47,736 nt of DNA from Planctomycetota bacterium. GTDB lineage: Bacteria; Planctomycetota; UBA1135; GCA-002748355. Position 1 is the stretch's first letter; every line of letters begins with the position of its first letter. Below are positions 6,614 through 13,519 of this stretch, in pieces. The notes under the pieces are model-generated. The model saw only the letters and a list, made by a program, of their open reading frames with translations. It made no database searches and was not told the DNA's origin. Location of the stretch: positions 1 to 47,736 of the forward strand of contig NYZE01000073.1 in the NCBI GenBank assembly GCA_002685965.1, given 5' to 3'. A program made the translations under genes and the position numbers.

Positions 6614-9054
6614 CAGTCACCCCCTCGCAGCGGATAACGCGCCGCTAACACCGGGTCGGCCTCGATGCGCTCGAACACCCGCGCCACTGCGCGACCGGAC
6701 GCAGCGCCACCGTGGACGCCTTTGGGCACCTGCCAGAACACGCAGCAGAACGCGAACCGCGGCGCCCTCGCCGGCAGCCAGCCAGCGATCCACGCGTTGT
6801 TGGCATTGCCATAGTTGACCTCGGCGGTGCCAGTCTTGACACAGATCGGCCAGCGGCTCAGTCCCGACTTGCGCGCGGTGCCCACCTTCGGAACGCGCGC
6901 CATCGCGGCACGAATCGTCGCAGCATGTGCCGCGTCGAGCCCGAGATCGGTGGGCGGGCGCGGGGCAATGTCATGGTCATCGACACCCTGCACCAGTCGA
7001 GGAAACGGCCGACGCCCGGTCGCGAGGCCAGAGTAGCCGCAGGCCAACCAGAGCGGCGCAATGCGCCAGCCGTAGCCGATCGCGCGGTGCATCGTCGACC
7101 AACGGCTCTTCGGTACCGCGGACGGCCGCTCGATGCGTAGCCCGAATGGCCGCTCATAGTCCGCACTCGTAGCCAGCAAGCCAAAACGAGTCAGGGCGCG
7201 ACGCACGCCTGCCTCCTGTAGCCGCTCGCCAAGCTGCGCGAAGTAGGTGTTACACGAGAACGTCAGTGCATTCGCCACGCTCGGCGTCTGCCCTTTCCAG
7301 CGGCATCCGCAACCGAGCACACCACGATACCGACTGCCGGTGCACTCCTTGAAGTCGCCGGAAACGGCGCCGGTCACCAGCCCCTCGTAGGCCATGAACG
7401 GTTTGATGACCGAGCCCGGGTAAGGCGTGTACCAGGACCTGGCTGACGTGTTGATGCGAAACTGCAGGCTGATGCCTCGCTCATTGGTCGTGCGCTCGGG
7501 AATCCACGCCATGCCACGCACGTCACCGGTGTGCACGTCGAGCAGGACCATCGAAGCCTTGGCCTCGCCATACTCCGCACCCTGCTCGGCGAGCGCTTTC
7601 AACATCGCGTCGGTCAGGCGAGCATCGATGGTCAGGCGCACATCCTGGCCGCGCTGCGCATCGACATGTCGAACCACTTCCCTCTCGTTACCACCACGAT
7701 CGCGCAACACCTCGCGGATGCCGAGCCGACCGGTCAACACCGAGTCGAGCTCGCGCTCCAGACCATCGAAGCCACGCCGCGCGGCGAGCTGACCGCTGCG
7801 GCGCGCTCGCTCCTCGAGCTGCTGCTTCCATAGCTGCCATTCGTGGTCATCGATGTGAACCCGCCGTTCGAGCGCCGAGGGTTCATCGAGGCCTTCCGGC
7901 GCTGGAATCAGGAACCTCGGCTCGTCGTCTCGACGTTGCAGGGCAGCACCGGCACGCACGGCGCCGAGCCAGCGATACGGCATGCCGGAAGGCTCCGTCC
8001 GCGGATGCCGCCGACGCACCTCCTCGCCGACAGAGAAGCCTGGGTAATGCTCGCTGCGCCCGACGACCAGCGCAACCACCGTGTCGAAGGGCACTGGTCC
8101 TGCAACTCTGAACGGTGCCTTCTCGAGCGCAAAGCGTTCATCCAGCCGTACGACCAGGTCGTTGGCAGCCTCACTCAGCGAACCTCCGTAGCTGCGCGCG
8201 AGTCGCATGAGTGCGCCGCTTCGCGCGTCGCCATCGCCGTTGCCTCGCGCCGCAACGCGGGCACGCGCTCGAACGCGGAGGCGGCCATCGAGCGCATCGA
8301 GCCACTGGCGCAGTCCGCCGCGAGGCTCGCCCGTCTCCGTGGTCGAGCGCGGCAACGCGAGCTCGTTCCCGAGCAATGCGGCCAGCCGATCCAGGTCCGC
8401 GAGCCCCGCACTGAGGTGAGCATGCAACGCCTCGCGCAGGCTGTTCTGCGCCATCAGATCGCCGAGGCACTGCCCGACCGAACCCGGCGGAGGGTCGACG
8501 TGCGCCGCATCGAAGGCCACCGCGAGCGAACTTGCACTGGGATGCCGACCGGCATCCACCGCGTGTACGATCGAGAAGGCATAAAAGCGCAGAACGCTGC
8601 GCAGCCGTTTCGCCAGCCCCGAACCGCGGTGCAGCCAACGCACCGGCATTGCCAGCAGCGCGTCGGCCGCGGCATGCGCTCGTGCCGGCGGTCCGGCGAA
8701 GGCCAGCGGCACTGCGGCGAGCGGATCGGGTGATTGGTCGGTCACGGCGGCCAGATCACGGAGGAAGCGATCCAGGTGCAACAGCGATGCCGACATGTGC
8801 CGCCGACGCAGGCCGCGGTAGGTCAACTGCAACACAAAGAGCGACTCGTCGGTTGCGAGCACGACGCCGTAGCCGTCCTCTATCGTGCCGCGCAAGGCCG
8901 GCAACCAGTGGCGGCGCCGCAGGTTGTCACCACGCGCCGCGGACCAGACCGCGGCCTCCGAGACTTGCAACTCGAACAAGCGAGCGCCTAGGACGATCCC
9001 ACCACCGGCAACGGCGAAAGACAACACAGCAAGGCGAAGCCGTGCGCGGCTCAT
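6613..9054 (-). CDS. mrdA: Penicillin-binding protein 2, elongation transpeptidase, with enlarged pedestal
   Basis: An 813-residue class B PBP that crosslinks peptidoglycan with RodA. The membrane anchor is at about 5-29. The pedestal begins with R-G-T-I-E-D (55-60) and resumes at P-G-F-S-V-G (338-343) and the G-L-E motif (431-433). The transpeptidase domain spans about 470-800 with S548-V-I-K551, S600-C-N602 and K740-T-G742 in the normal order, so it should be active. Usual PBP2 length is near 600-650; the extra sequence lies mainly between residues about 90 and 300, an Ala/Leu/Arg-rich, probably helical segment inside the pedestal that normally meets MreC. ATG 9054 overlaps the mreD stop by 4 bases. 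Confidence 0.95.
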   Translation of the reverse strand: MSRARLRLAVLSFAVAGGGIVLGARLFELQVSEAAVWSAARGDNLRRRHWLPALRGTIEDGYGVVLATDESLFVLQLTYRGLRRRHMSASLLHLDRFLRDLAAVTDQSPDPLAAVPLAFAGPPARAHAAADALLAMPVRWLHRGSGLAKRLRSVLRFYAFSIVHAVDAGRHPSASSLAVAFDAAHVDPPPGSVGQCLGDLMAQNSLREALHAHLSAGLADLDRLAALLGNELALPRSTTETGEPRGGLRQWLDALDGRLRVRARARVAARGNGDGDARSGALMRLARSYGGSLSEAANDLVVRLDERFALEKAPFRVAGPVPFDTVVALVVGRSEHYPGFSVGEEVRRRHPRTEPSGMPYRWLGAVRAGAALQRRDDEPRFLIPAPEGLDEPSALERRVHIDDHEWQLWKQQLEERARRSGQLAARRGFDGLERELDSVLTGRLGIREVLRDRGGNEREVVRHVDAQRGQDVRLTIDARLTDAMLKALAEQGAEYGEAKASMVLLDVHTGDVRGMAWIPERTTNERGISLQFRINTSARSWYTPYPGSVIKPFMAYEGLVTGAVSGDFKECTGSRYRGVLGCGCRWKGQTPSVANALTFSCNTYFAQLGERLQEAGVRRALTRFGLLATSADYERPFGLRIERPSAVPKSRWSTMHRAIGYGWRIAPLWLACGYSGLATGRRPFPRLVQGVDDHDIAPRPPTDLGLDAAHAATIRAAMARVPKVGTARKSGLSRWPICVKTGTAEVNYGNANNAWIAGWLPARAPRFAFCCVFWQVPKGVHGGAASGRAVARVFERIEADPVLAARYPLRGGD

Positions 9055-9539
9055 CCGGCGACCTCCGTGGCGGCAACCTTGTCGCGACGCCTAGGCGGAC
9101 GCCATGCGAGCACGATGGCCAGGCCAGGCGCAACCAGCGCTGTCAGCAACCAGCCCAGTGGCCCGCGACCCAGGGGGTCACCGACGCCGCCGGCGAGCAC
9201 GTAGGACTGCAGCAGCGACAGCGTCGCCGCAACGAGACCGCCGGCCAGCATCTGAAACTGCCACCGCTCCGGAAACAGATTGCGCCGCAGCGGCCACACG
9301 AGCAGGTAGACGACGAGGAGCGCCCACAGGTGAAACACGATCCCACCGGGCCAGAGCAGCGCGCGGGCCACAGCGAGCAGGATCAACAAGCGCGGTGCGC
9401 GGCTCGTGTCCGCATCGAGAGCGCAGCGCGCGACCAGGAGCGCGGTGACGTCGGGCAACCAGACCATCCGCCCGAGCAGCAACGACTCGATCGCGAGCAG
9501 GTGCACACACCCGAGAAAGCGCAACGCGGTTGCCATCAT
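9051..9539 (-). CDS. mreD: Rod-shape protein MreD
   Basis: I choose ATG 9539, which overlaps the mreC stop as ATGA and gives 162 residues, the usual MreD size; a longer frame from 9581 reads back into mreC. The protein is almost entirely hydrophobic, with about five helices, including F-H-L-W-A-L-L-V-V-Y-L-L-V-W-P-L and ending in a basic cytoplasmic tail. MreD has little sequence conservation, so the call rests on length, topology and its fixed place between mreC and mrdA. It overlaps mrdA by 4 bases. Confidence 0.85.
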   Translation of the reverse strand: MMATALRFLGCVHLLAIESLLLGRMVWLPDVTALLVARCALDADTSRAPRLLILLAVARALLWPGGIVFHLWALLVVYLLVWPLRRNLFPERWQFQMLAGGLVAATLSLLQSYVLAGGVGDPLGRGPLGWLLTALVAPGLAIVLAWRPPRRRDKVAATEVAG

Positions 9540-10798
9540 CGGTCCACGACTCCGCCACCCACCGTCACTCGCTCCGGCCATGACGTGTCACCAAACAGGT
9601 CGGCAACGAGCCGACCGCCGCCGAGTTCGCGCACCCGGCCAACCTCCAGACCCTGCGGGAACGCCGAGCCAGCGACGCCGGTGAACAGGGAGTGGCCCGG
9701 TTCGCCCTCGACCTCGGGCGGCCAGACGACGGCGAAGCCCCGGCCACGCCCGCGCACCAGGATCGCCGTCGGGGCGTCGTGCCCATCGAAACAAACCAGA
9801 GGCACCACCGGGCCGTGACCGGACAGGGGCGTCGCCATCGCGAGACCGCCGCACGCCCAGCGAATGCGCCCGAGGCAATGCAGACCGTCGAACACTGCGG
9901 CCCCCGCCGCCAACTCCGTACCCCGCAACAGGTATCGTCGCGGCGATTCGTTCGTCGCCGACGACCAAACGACCCGCGCAGCATTGCCGCCTCTGCGGTG
10001 GTCCGCCGCTTCCACCGAAGCTGGCGCGCTGGCGATGACTCCCACACGCACAACGCCGCGGGCATCCCAGCGCGGCATCACGTAGCGACGTAGCACGAAA
10101 CGACGGTCGCGATAGCCAACGTCCTCGACCCGACCGAGGACGAGTCCTGCCGGCAGGTCCGGGTGCAGCACGGGGCTCGCAGCAGTGCGCGCGATGTAGG
10201 GCCAGCGACCGGCGCTCCACGTGTCGAGTTGGCGCGGCACGGCCCGCACCACTCGCAGCAGAAACGGCGAGCCCATGGGCGCCGCTGCGACGAGCAGCGA
10301 CAAGTGCGGCAGGTCCGGGTTGATTTGCGACCGCGCAACCGCGGCCCACCGGGGCGCCGGTTGTGGGCGCGGCGACCGCCAGGTCAGGAGTCGAACGCGG
10401 AGGTAGTCGCCCGGACAAGTCGGCGCGATGAAGCCGAGCAGGTCTTCGCCATGGACCACCGCTCGATGCGCGAGCTGTGCGTCGGCCTCGCGTGCCACGC
10501 GGTCGAGCACCAACACCGTGCCGTGCCGCTCGGTAGTGAGCACGGGCAGCTGTAGGCAAGCGGGGCCACCGCCGCGCACCGCAGCGCGCTGCGCATCGCC
10601 GAGCGCCGACGCTCGCGAGCCAGGCAGGGCCAACACAGGCGATTCGGCAGCGTGCACCGTCGAAAGCAGCGCTTGCGGGCGCAGCACCACGGCAGCCGCC
10701 GCCTCCACCCATGCAAGTGGCCCGAAAGTCGCGTGTGGCCAGAGCAGAGCGGGCGGCGTGAGCAGTGCGGCGGCCAGCAGCAGGCTCCGCCGGGGCAC
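9536..10798 (-). CDS. mreC: Rod-shape protein MreC, highly divergent
   Basis: A 420-residue protein starting with GTG 10798 directly after the mreB TAA. Gene order and the C-terminal segment L-F-T-G-V-A-G-S-A-F-P-Q-G-L-E-V-G-R-V (compare the family pattern of a G-x-G-G-x-F-P-x-G-L-x-V-G-x-V core) identify it. MreC is the periplasmic scaffold that activates PBP2-RodA. The N-terminus has a signal-anchor-like hydrophobic stretch (5-20), but the expected coiled-coil after it is not visible; instead an Ala/Pro/Arg-rich stretch leads to a long beta-rich body, about 100 residues longer than common MreC. The family call is good; the structural departure is real in the sequence. Confidence 0.85.
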   Translation of the reverse strand: MPRRSLLLAAALLTPPALLWPHATFGPLAWVEAAAAVVLRPQALLSTVHAAESPVLALPGSRASALGDAQRAAVRGGGPACLQLPVLTTERHGTVLVLDRVAREADAQLAHRAVVHGEDLLGFIAPTCPGDYLRVRLLTWRSPRPQPAPRWAAVARSQINPDLPHLSLLVAAAPMGSPFLLRVVRAVPRQLDTWSAGRWPYIARTAASPVLHPDLPAGLVLGRVEDVGYRDRRFVLRRYVMPRWDARGVVRVGVIASAPASVEAADHRRGGNAARVVWSSATNESPRRYLLRGTELAAGAAVFDGLHCLGRIRWACGGLAMATPLSGHGPVVPLVCFDGHDAPTAILVRGRGRGFAVVWPPEVEGEPGHSLFTGVAGSAFPQGLEVGRVRELGGGRLVADLFGDTSWPERVTVGGGVVDR

Positions 10799-11851
10799 TT
10801 AGCCGCCGTTGCTTCCATACAAGAAGGGAGACAAACGGTCGAGCTGCGAAAGCACCAGGCCGGTGCCGCGCACGACGCACGTCATTGGATCCTCGGCGAT
10901 CTTGACCTCGAGATCGAGTTCCTCGCCGATGACGTCGGCGAGCCCGGTCAGCAACGCACCACCACCGGCGAACATGCAACCGTTGCGGGTCAGGTCGGCG
11001 CTGAGCTCCGGCGGCGTGCGCTCGAGCACGGTTTGGATACCCAAGATGATCGCCCGCACGGGATCTTGCAGCGCAGCGCGGACCTCGTCGGAGGCGATGA
11101 CAGTCTTGCGCGGGCGACCGGTCATAAAGTCGCGCCCCGAAATCTCCAGGGTGTAATCCTCGCCGCTGTCACGCGCCGAACCGATCGTGCGCTTGATGTC
11201 CTCGGCCATCAAAGGTCCGATCAGGAGGTTGTACTTCTCACGCACGTGCTTCGCGATCGAGTCATCGAAGTTGTCACCAGCGATGCGCAGGCACTGGGCC
11301 TCGACCACTCCCGCCAACGAAAGCACTGCGACCTCAGTGGTGCCACCGCCGATGTCGACGATCAGGTTCCCCTCCGGCTCGGTCACGTTGATCCCGGCCC
11401 CGAGGCCGGCGGCAATCGGTTCCTCGACGAGGAAGACCTCGCGCGCACCGGCGCGCTCGGCCGAGTCAATGAACGCACGCCTCTGTACCTCGGTCGTGCC
11501 ATACGGAATCGCAATCACGAGCCGCGGCTTGACGAAACGACGCCGCTGGTGCAACGCACCGATGAAGTAGCGCAGCATTGCCTCGGTGATCTCGAAGTCC
11601 GCAATGACGCCTTCCCTGAGCGGGCGGATCACGTCGATATTGCCGGGTGCCCTTCCCTGCATCCGGTACGCTTCGCGCCCCACCGCTTGCCCGCCGAGGA
11701 TGACTTCACTCGTACCGGTCTTCACCGCTACGACCGACGGCTCGTTCATCACGACGCCGCCCTCCTCCACGTAGACCAGCGTATTCGCAGTCCCGAGATC
11801 GATCCCCATGTCGACCGAGAAACGACCGGTAATCCACTCCAGCAATTTCAA
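10799..11851 (-). CDS. mreB: Actin-like rod-shape protein MreB
   Basis: A 350-residue bacterial actin that forms membrane filaments guiding the elongasome. The start is TTG 11851, set by an AGGAGGG ribosome-binding site 8 bases upstream; the ATG inside that spacer is in another frame. Nucleotide-site motifs are canonical: D-L-G-T-A-N-T (18-24, phosphate 1), I-V-D-I-G-G-G-T-T-E-V-A-V (phosphate 2), and F-A-G-G-G-A-L-L-T-G-L (adenosine). The amphipathic start M-K-L-L-E-W-I fits membrane binding. It is first in the mreBCD-mrdA-rodA operon and lies downstream of a 369-bp non-coding region with a hairpin and repeats. Confidence 0.98.
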   Translation of the reverse strand: MKLLEWITGRFSVDMGIDLGTANTLVYVEEGGVVMNEPSVVAVKTGTSEVILGGQAVGREAYRMQGRAPGNIDVIRPLREGVIADFEITEAMLRYFIGALHQRRRFVKPRLVIAIPYGTTEVQRRAFIDSAERAGAREVFLVEEPIAAGLGAGINVTEPEGNLIVDIGGGTTEVAVLSLAGVVEAQCLRIAGDNFDDSIAKHVREKYNLLIGPLMAEDIKRTIGSARDSGEDYTLEISGRDFMTGRPRKTVIASDEVRAALQDPVRAIILGIQTVLERTPPELSADLTRNGCMFAGGGALLTGLADVIGEELDLEVKIAEDPMTCVVRGTGLVLSQLDRLSPFLYGSNGG

Positions 11852-11859
11852 AGCGCATA

Positions 11860-11866
11860 CCCTCCT
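11860..11866 (-). promoter_or_regulatory. Strong ribosome-binding site that fixes the mreB TTG start
   Basis: The minus strand reads AGGAGGG here, with 8 bases to the TTG at 11851. This is the best Shine-Dalgarno sequence I noticed in the window and it explains the use of a weak start codon. Confidence 0.8.
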
Positions 11867-11905
11867 GAAGGGAGCGTAGCCGGGGAAGGCGCGCTCCGCT
11901 AGGTA

Positions 11906-11935
11906 AGGATCCGCGCCCTATCGGGCACGGATCCT
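11906..11935 (-). promoter_or_regulatory. Stable hairpin in the mreB leader
   Basis: AGGATCCGCGCCC (11906-11918) pairs with GGGCACGGATCCT (11923-11935) around a 4-nt loop: 12 pairs with one C-A mismatch. On the minus strand it ends 55 bases before the mreB start and is followed by TTA rather than a long T-run. It could be an mRNA-stabilising leader, an attenuator, or a DNA-level site; the sequence alone does not decide. Confidence 0.5.
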
Positions 11936-11991
11936 CCGTTCGACGATCACCACGATCACGACCACGATGCGCTGCCCCGGCAGCCGTCGAC

Positions 11992-12065
11992 TTGCCCACA
12001 ACAGTTGTCCACAACTGCTAACAACAGTTGTCCACAACTGCTAACAAAGCGGCGAGTTATCCACA
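11992..12065 (+). other. DnaA-box-like cluster upstream of mreB
   Basis: Four same-strand 9-mers resemble the DnaA box: TTGCCCACA (11992-12000), TTGTCCACA (12005-12013), TTGTCCACA (12028-12036) and the perfect consensus TTATCCACA (12057-12065). Offsets are 13, 23 and 29 bp. The stretch 12000-12060 is also clearly more AT-rich than its surroundings. The perfect consensus box is direct evidence; whether this is a replication origin, a DnaA-titration site or a DnaA-controlled promoter is inference. In the few rows I counted on both sides, C equalled or exceeded G on the plus strand, with no visible skew flip, which argues mildly against an origin. Confidence 0.5.
12000..12045. repeat. Two perfect 23-bp direct repeats, each containing a 16-bp dyad
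   Basis: The 23-bp unit occupies 12000-12022 and 12023-12045 without a mismatch. Each copy contains CAGTTGT-CC-ACAACTG (12002-12017 and 12025-12040), a perfect inverted repeat with 7-bp arms and a 2-bp centre. The dyad overlaps the DnaA-like 9-mer. Tandem dyads two helical turns apart also fit an operator for a dimeric repressor. Confidence 0.85.
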
Positions 12066-12167
12066 GCGTGACCCATCCGTGGGCGACCTCGCGTGGGTGA
12101 GCCACTTCAACGAACACGCCAGCGCCGACGAGCAACCCGTGCCTGTGCAACGCCCGGTTAACGTAAC

Positions 12168-12201
12168 CGAGGGGCACCCCGCCCCCGGCGGGTGCCCCTC
12201 G
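12168..12201 (-). terminator. Terminator-like hairpin after the small membrane-protein gene
   Basis: CGAGGGGCACCC (12168-12179) pairs perfectly with GGGTGCCCCTCG (12190-12201) around a 10-nt GC-rich loop. It lies 19 bp past the stop of the 58-residue gene at 12221 and separates the moeA-lnt side from the mreB leader. No strong T-run follows, but the 12-bp perfect GC stem is the clearest hairpin in the window. Confidence 0.7.
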
Positions 12202-12220
12202 GCATCAAAGACGAGGTCGT

Positions 12221-12397
12221 TCAGGCCAGTGGACCGCGACCGTAGTGTTCGGCGAGTGCGATCCAGATCAGGGCGAGGCCGCCGATCAGGAGCAGGGTCG
12301 TGGTGATCACGATGCCGAAGTCGATACCGAGTTCCGGGCCACCGGCGTCGTCGAGGATCTCGACCGGGGCGTCATCAGTTGCTGGTTTGCGCGCCAT
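12221..12397 (-). CDS. 58-residue single-pass membrane protein
   Basis: ATG 12397 is preceded by GGGAG about 7 bases upstream; the TGA is at 12221-12223. The first 27 residues are charged (M-A-R-K-P-A-T-D-D-A, then E-I-L-D-D), followed by one long membrane helix at about 28-48 (I-V-I-T-T-T-L-L-L-I-G-G-L-A-L-I-W-I-A-L) and a short basic end (H-Y-G-R-G). It begins 13 bp after the stop of the coiled-coil gene and is followed directly by a terminator, so it is probably the last gene of that operon. No family is recognised. A role as a small partner of the coiled-coil protein is inference. Confidence 0.65.
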   Translation of the reverse strand: MARKPATDDAPVEILDDAGGPELGIDFGIVITTTLLLIGGLALIWIALAEHYGRGPLA

Positions 12398-12410
12398 GAG
12401 GATCTCCCGC

Positions 12411-13274
12411 TCAGTCGTTCAGCCTGGTTGAGGCGCGGTCGCCAACGACGATCTCGGCGCCGGGCACGACGTTCTCGATGCGGCCGAAGGCCATGTTGTC
12501 CGCAACGTGCGTGATCCAGAGCTCGCCCTTGTACGTCTTGTCGTTGTGCAGAGCGAAACGCCAGCCCCTGCTCACACCAGCCTGGTTCGCACCGAGGCTT
12601 ATGGTGATGGTCTTGAGCGAAGAGTTGACGGCAGTGACCTTGCCACTGACGGAGGGCAGCGCACGGGTCGCAATGGCGCGGGCAGCCGGAATCTCGGAGA
12701 TGATGACGCTGATCTCGGTGCGGAGCTTGCCGTTGGCCTCCGTCTTCTCGTTGATCTCGGCCGTCAGCGCGGCGTTGCGCCGCTTGGACATGTTGAGATC
12801 GCGCTCGGCGATGGCCTGCCCGTCGACGGCAGCGTTCTGCGCCTTGAGGGCGACATCCCGAGCCTGCGTCGCGGCAACCCACTTCTCAGTCAGGTCGCTG
12901 AGGCGCGTGTTCTGGTTGTCGATGGTGCCAGCCATCTTCGTGGTGTTGCCCTCGATGTTGGCGATGCGGGCCTGCAAGTCATCTAGGCGCTTCTTGAGAT
13001 TGGTGTTCTCCTCCTCAGCCGATGCCAACGTCGTCCCCTTGGACTTCAGGTTGGCATTCGACACCTGCAGGTCGTTCTTCGACGAATCAAGTTCAGTCTT
13101 GAGCGCCGAGGTGTCCTGCTCGTACTTGTCGTTGGCGGCCGACAGCGCGTTCTTGGCGGTGTTCAGCTGACCCAAATACGTCGTGTGGTTCTGGAGATAG
13201 AAGGCACTGAAGGCAAGGAACACGGCCGCCAGCACTAGATTGAGAATGATAAAAACTCGACCGATCGGACTCAT
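12411..13274 (-). CDS. Membrane-anchored coiled-coil protein with C-terminal beta-rich domain
   Basis: A 287-residue protein from ATG 13274. An uncleaved signal anchor at about 8-28 (I-I-L-N-L-V-L-A-A-V-F-L-A-F) places the rest outside the cytoplasm. Residues about 35-190 are rich in Lys, Asn, Ala, Leu and Glu with heptad spacing (L-N-T-A-K-N-A-L, then L-K-K-R-L-D-D-L-Q-A-R-I), a long coiled coil. Residues about 205-285 change to beta character (G-K-V-T-A-V-N-S, I-T-I-S-L-G-A-N, G-W-R-F-A-L-H-N, I-E-N-V-V-P-G-A-E-I-V-V-G-D), like a small barrel that often follows such coiled coils. The architecture resembles MreC, but it is not one by motif. Function unknown; envelope scaffold is a guess. Confidence 0.75.
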   Translation of the reverse strand: MSPIGRVFIILNLVLAAVFLAFSAFYLQNHTTYLGQLNTAKNALSAANDKYEQDTSALKTELDSSKNDLQVSNANLKSKGTTLASAEEENTNLKKRLDDLQARIANIEGNTTKMAGTIDNQNTRLSDLTEKWVAATQARDVALKAQNAAVDGQAIAERDLNMSKRRNAALTAEINEKTEANGKLRTEISVIISEIPAARAIATRALPSVSGKVTAVNSSLKTITISLGANQAGVSRGWRFALHNDKTYKGELWITHVADNMAFGRIENVVPGAEIVVGDRASTRLND

Positions 13275-13519
13275 CGTAGATGGGTCTCCATGGAGGGGTT
13301 GATGCCGGACAGCGAGACTGTCGTTCGGAGGGGCGCGTGGATACGGACTTTGCCAGCTCCACCGGACCCAGGTAAAGGGCTGAGGGCCGGGGAAGCATAC
13401 CCTCCGCTACCGGAGGAGGCTTCAGGGTTCCCAGAAGAAGAAAGAGGGGCATCCCAGGAAGGCGAGGACGGTCCTTTCTCTATGGGACTAAAGATCTTAC
13501 CGCCAGGCAAAAGCGTCGG

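Noticed and set aside
9588-10979. A 463-codon open frame on the minus strand across mreC
   Set aside because: It is an alternative frame of mreC and the end of mreB with extreme Arg/Ala composition; mreC has the family motif and gene order.
10652-11902. A 416-codon open frame antisense to mreB and mreC
   Set aside because: High-GC antisense shadow; MreB motifs are unmistakable on the other strand.
13271-13510. 79-codon minus-strand frame ending in an ATGA overlap with the coiled-coil gene
   Set aside because: Ser/Pro/Gly-rich low complexity with no domain; more likely the untranslated leader of the coiled-coil gene. The gap otherwise holds only a 6-bp stem at 13401-13416.
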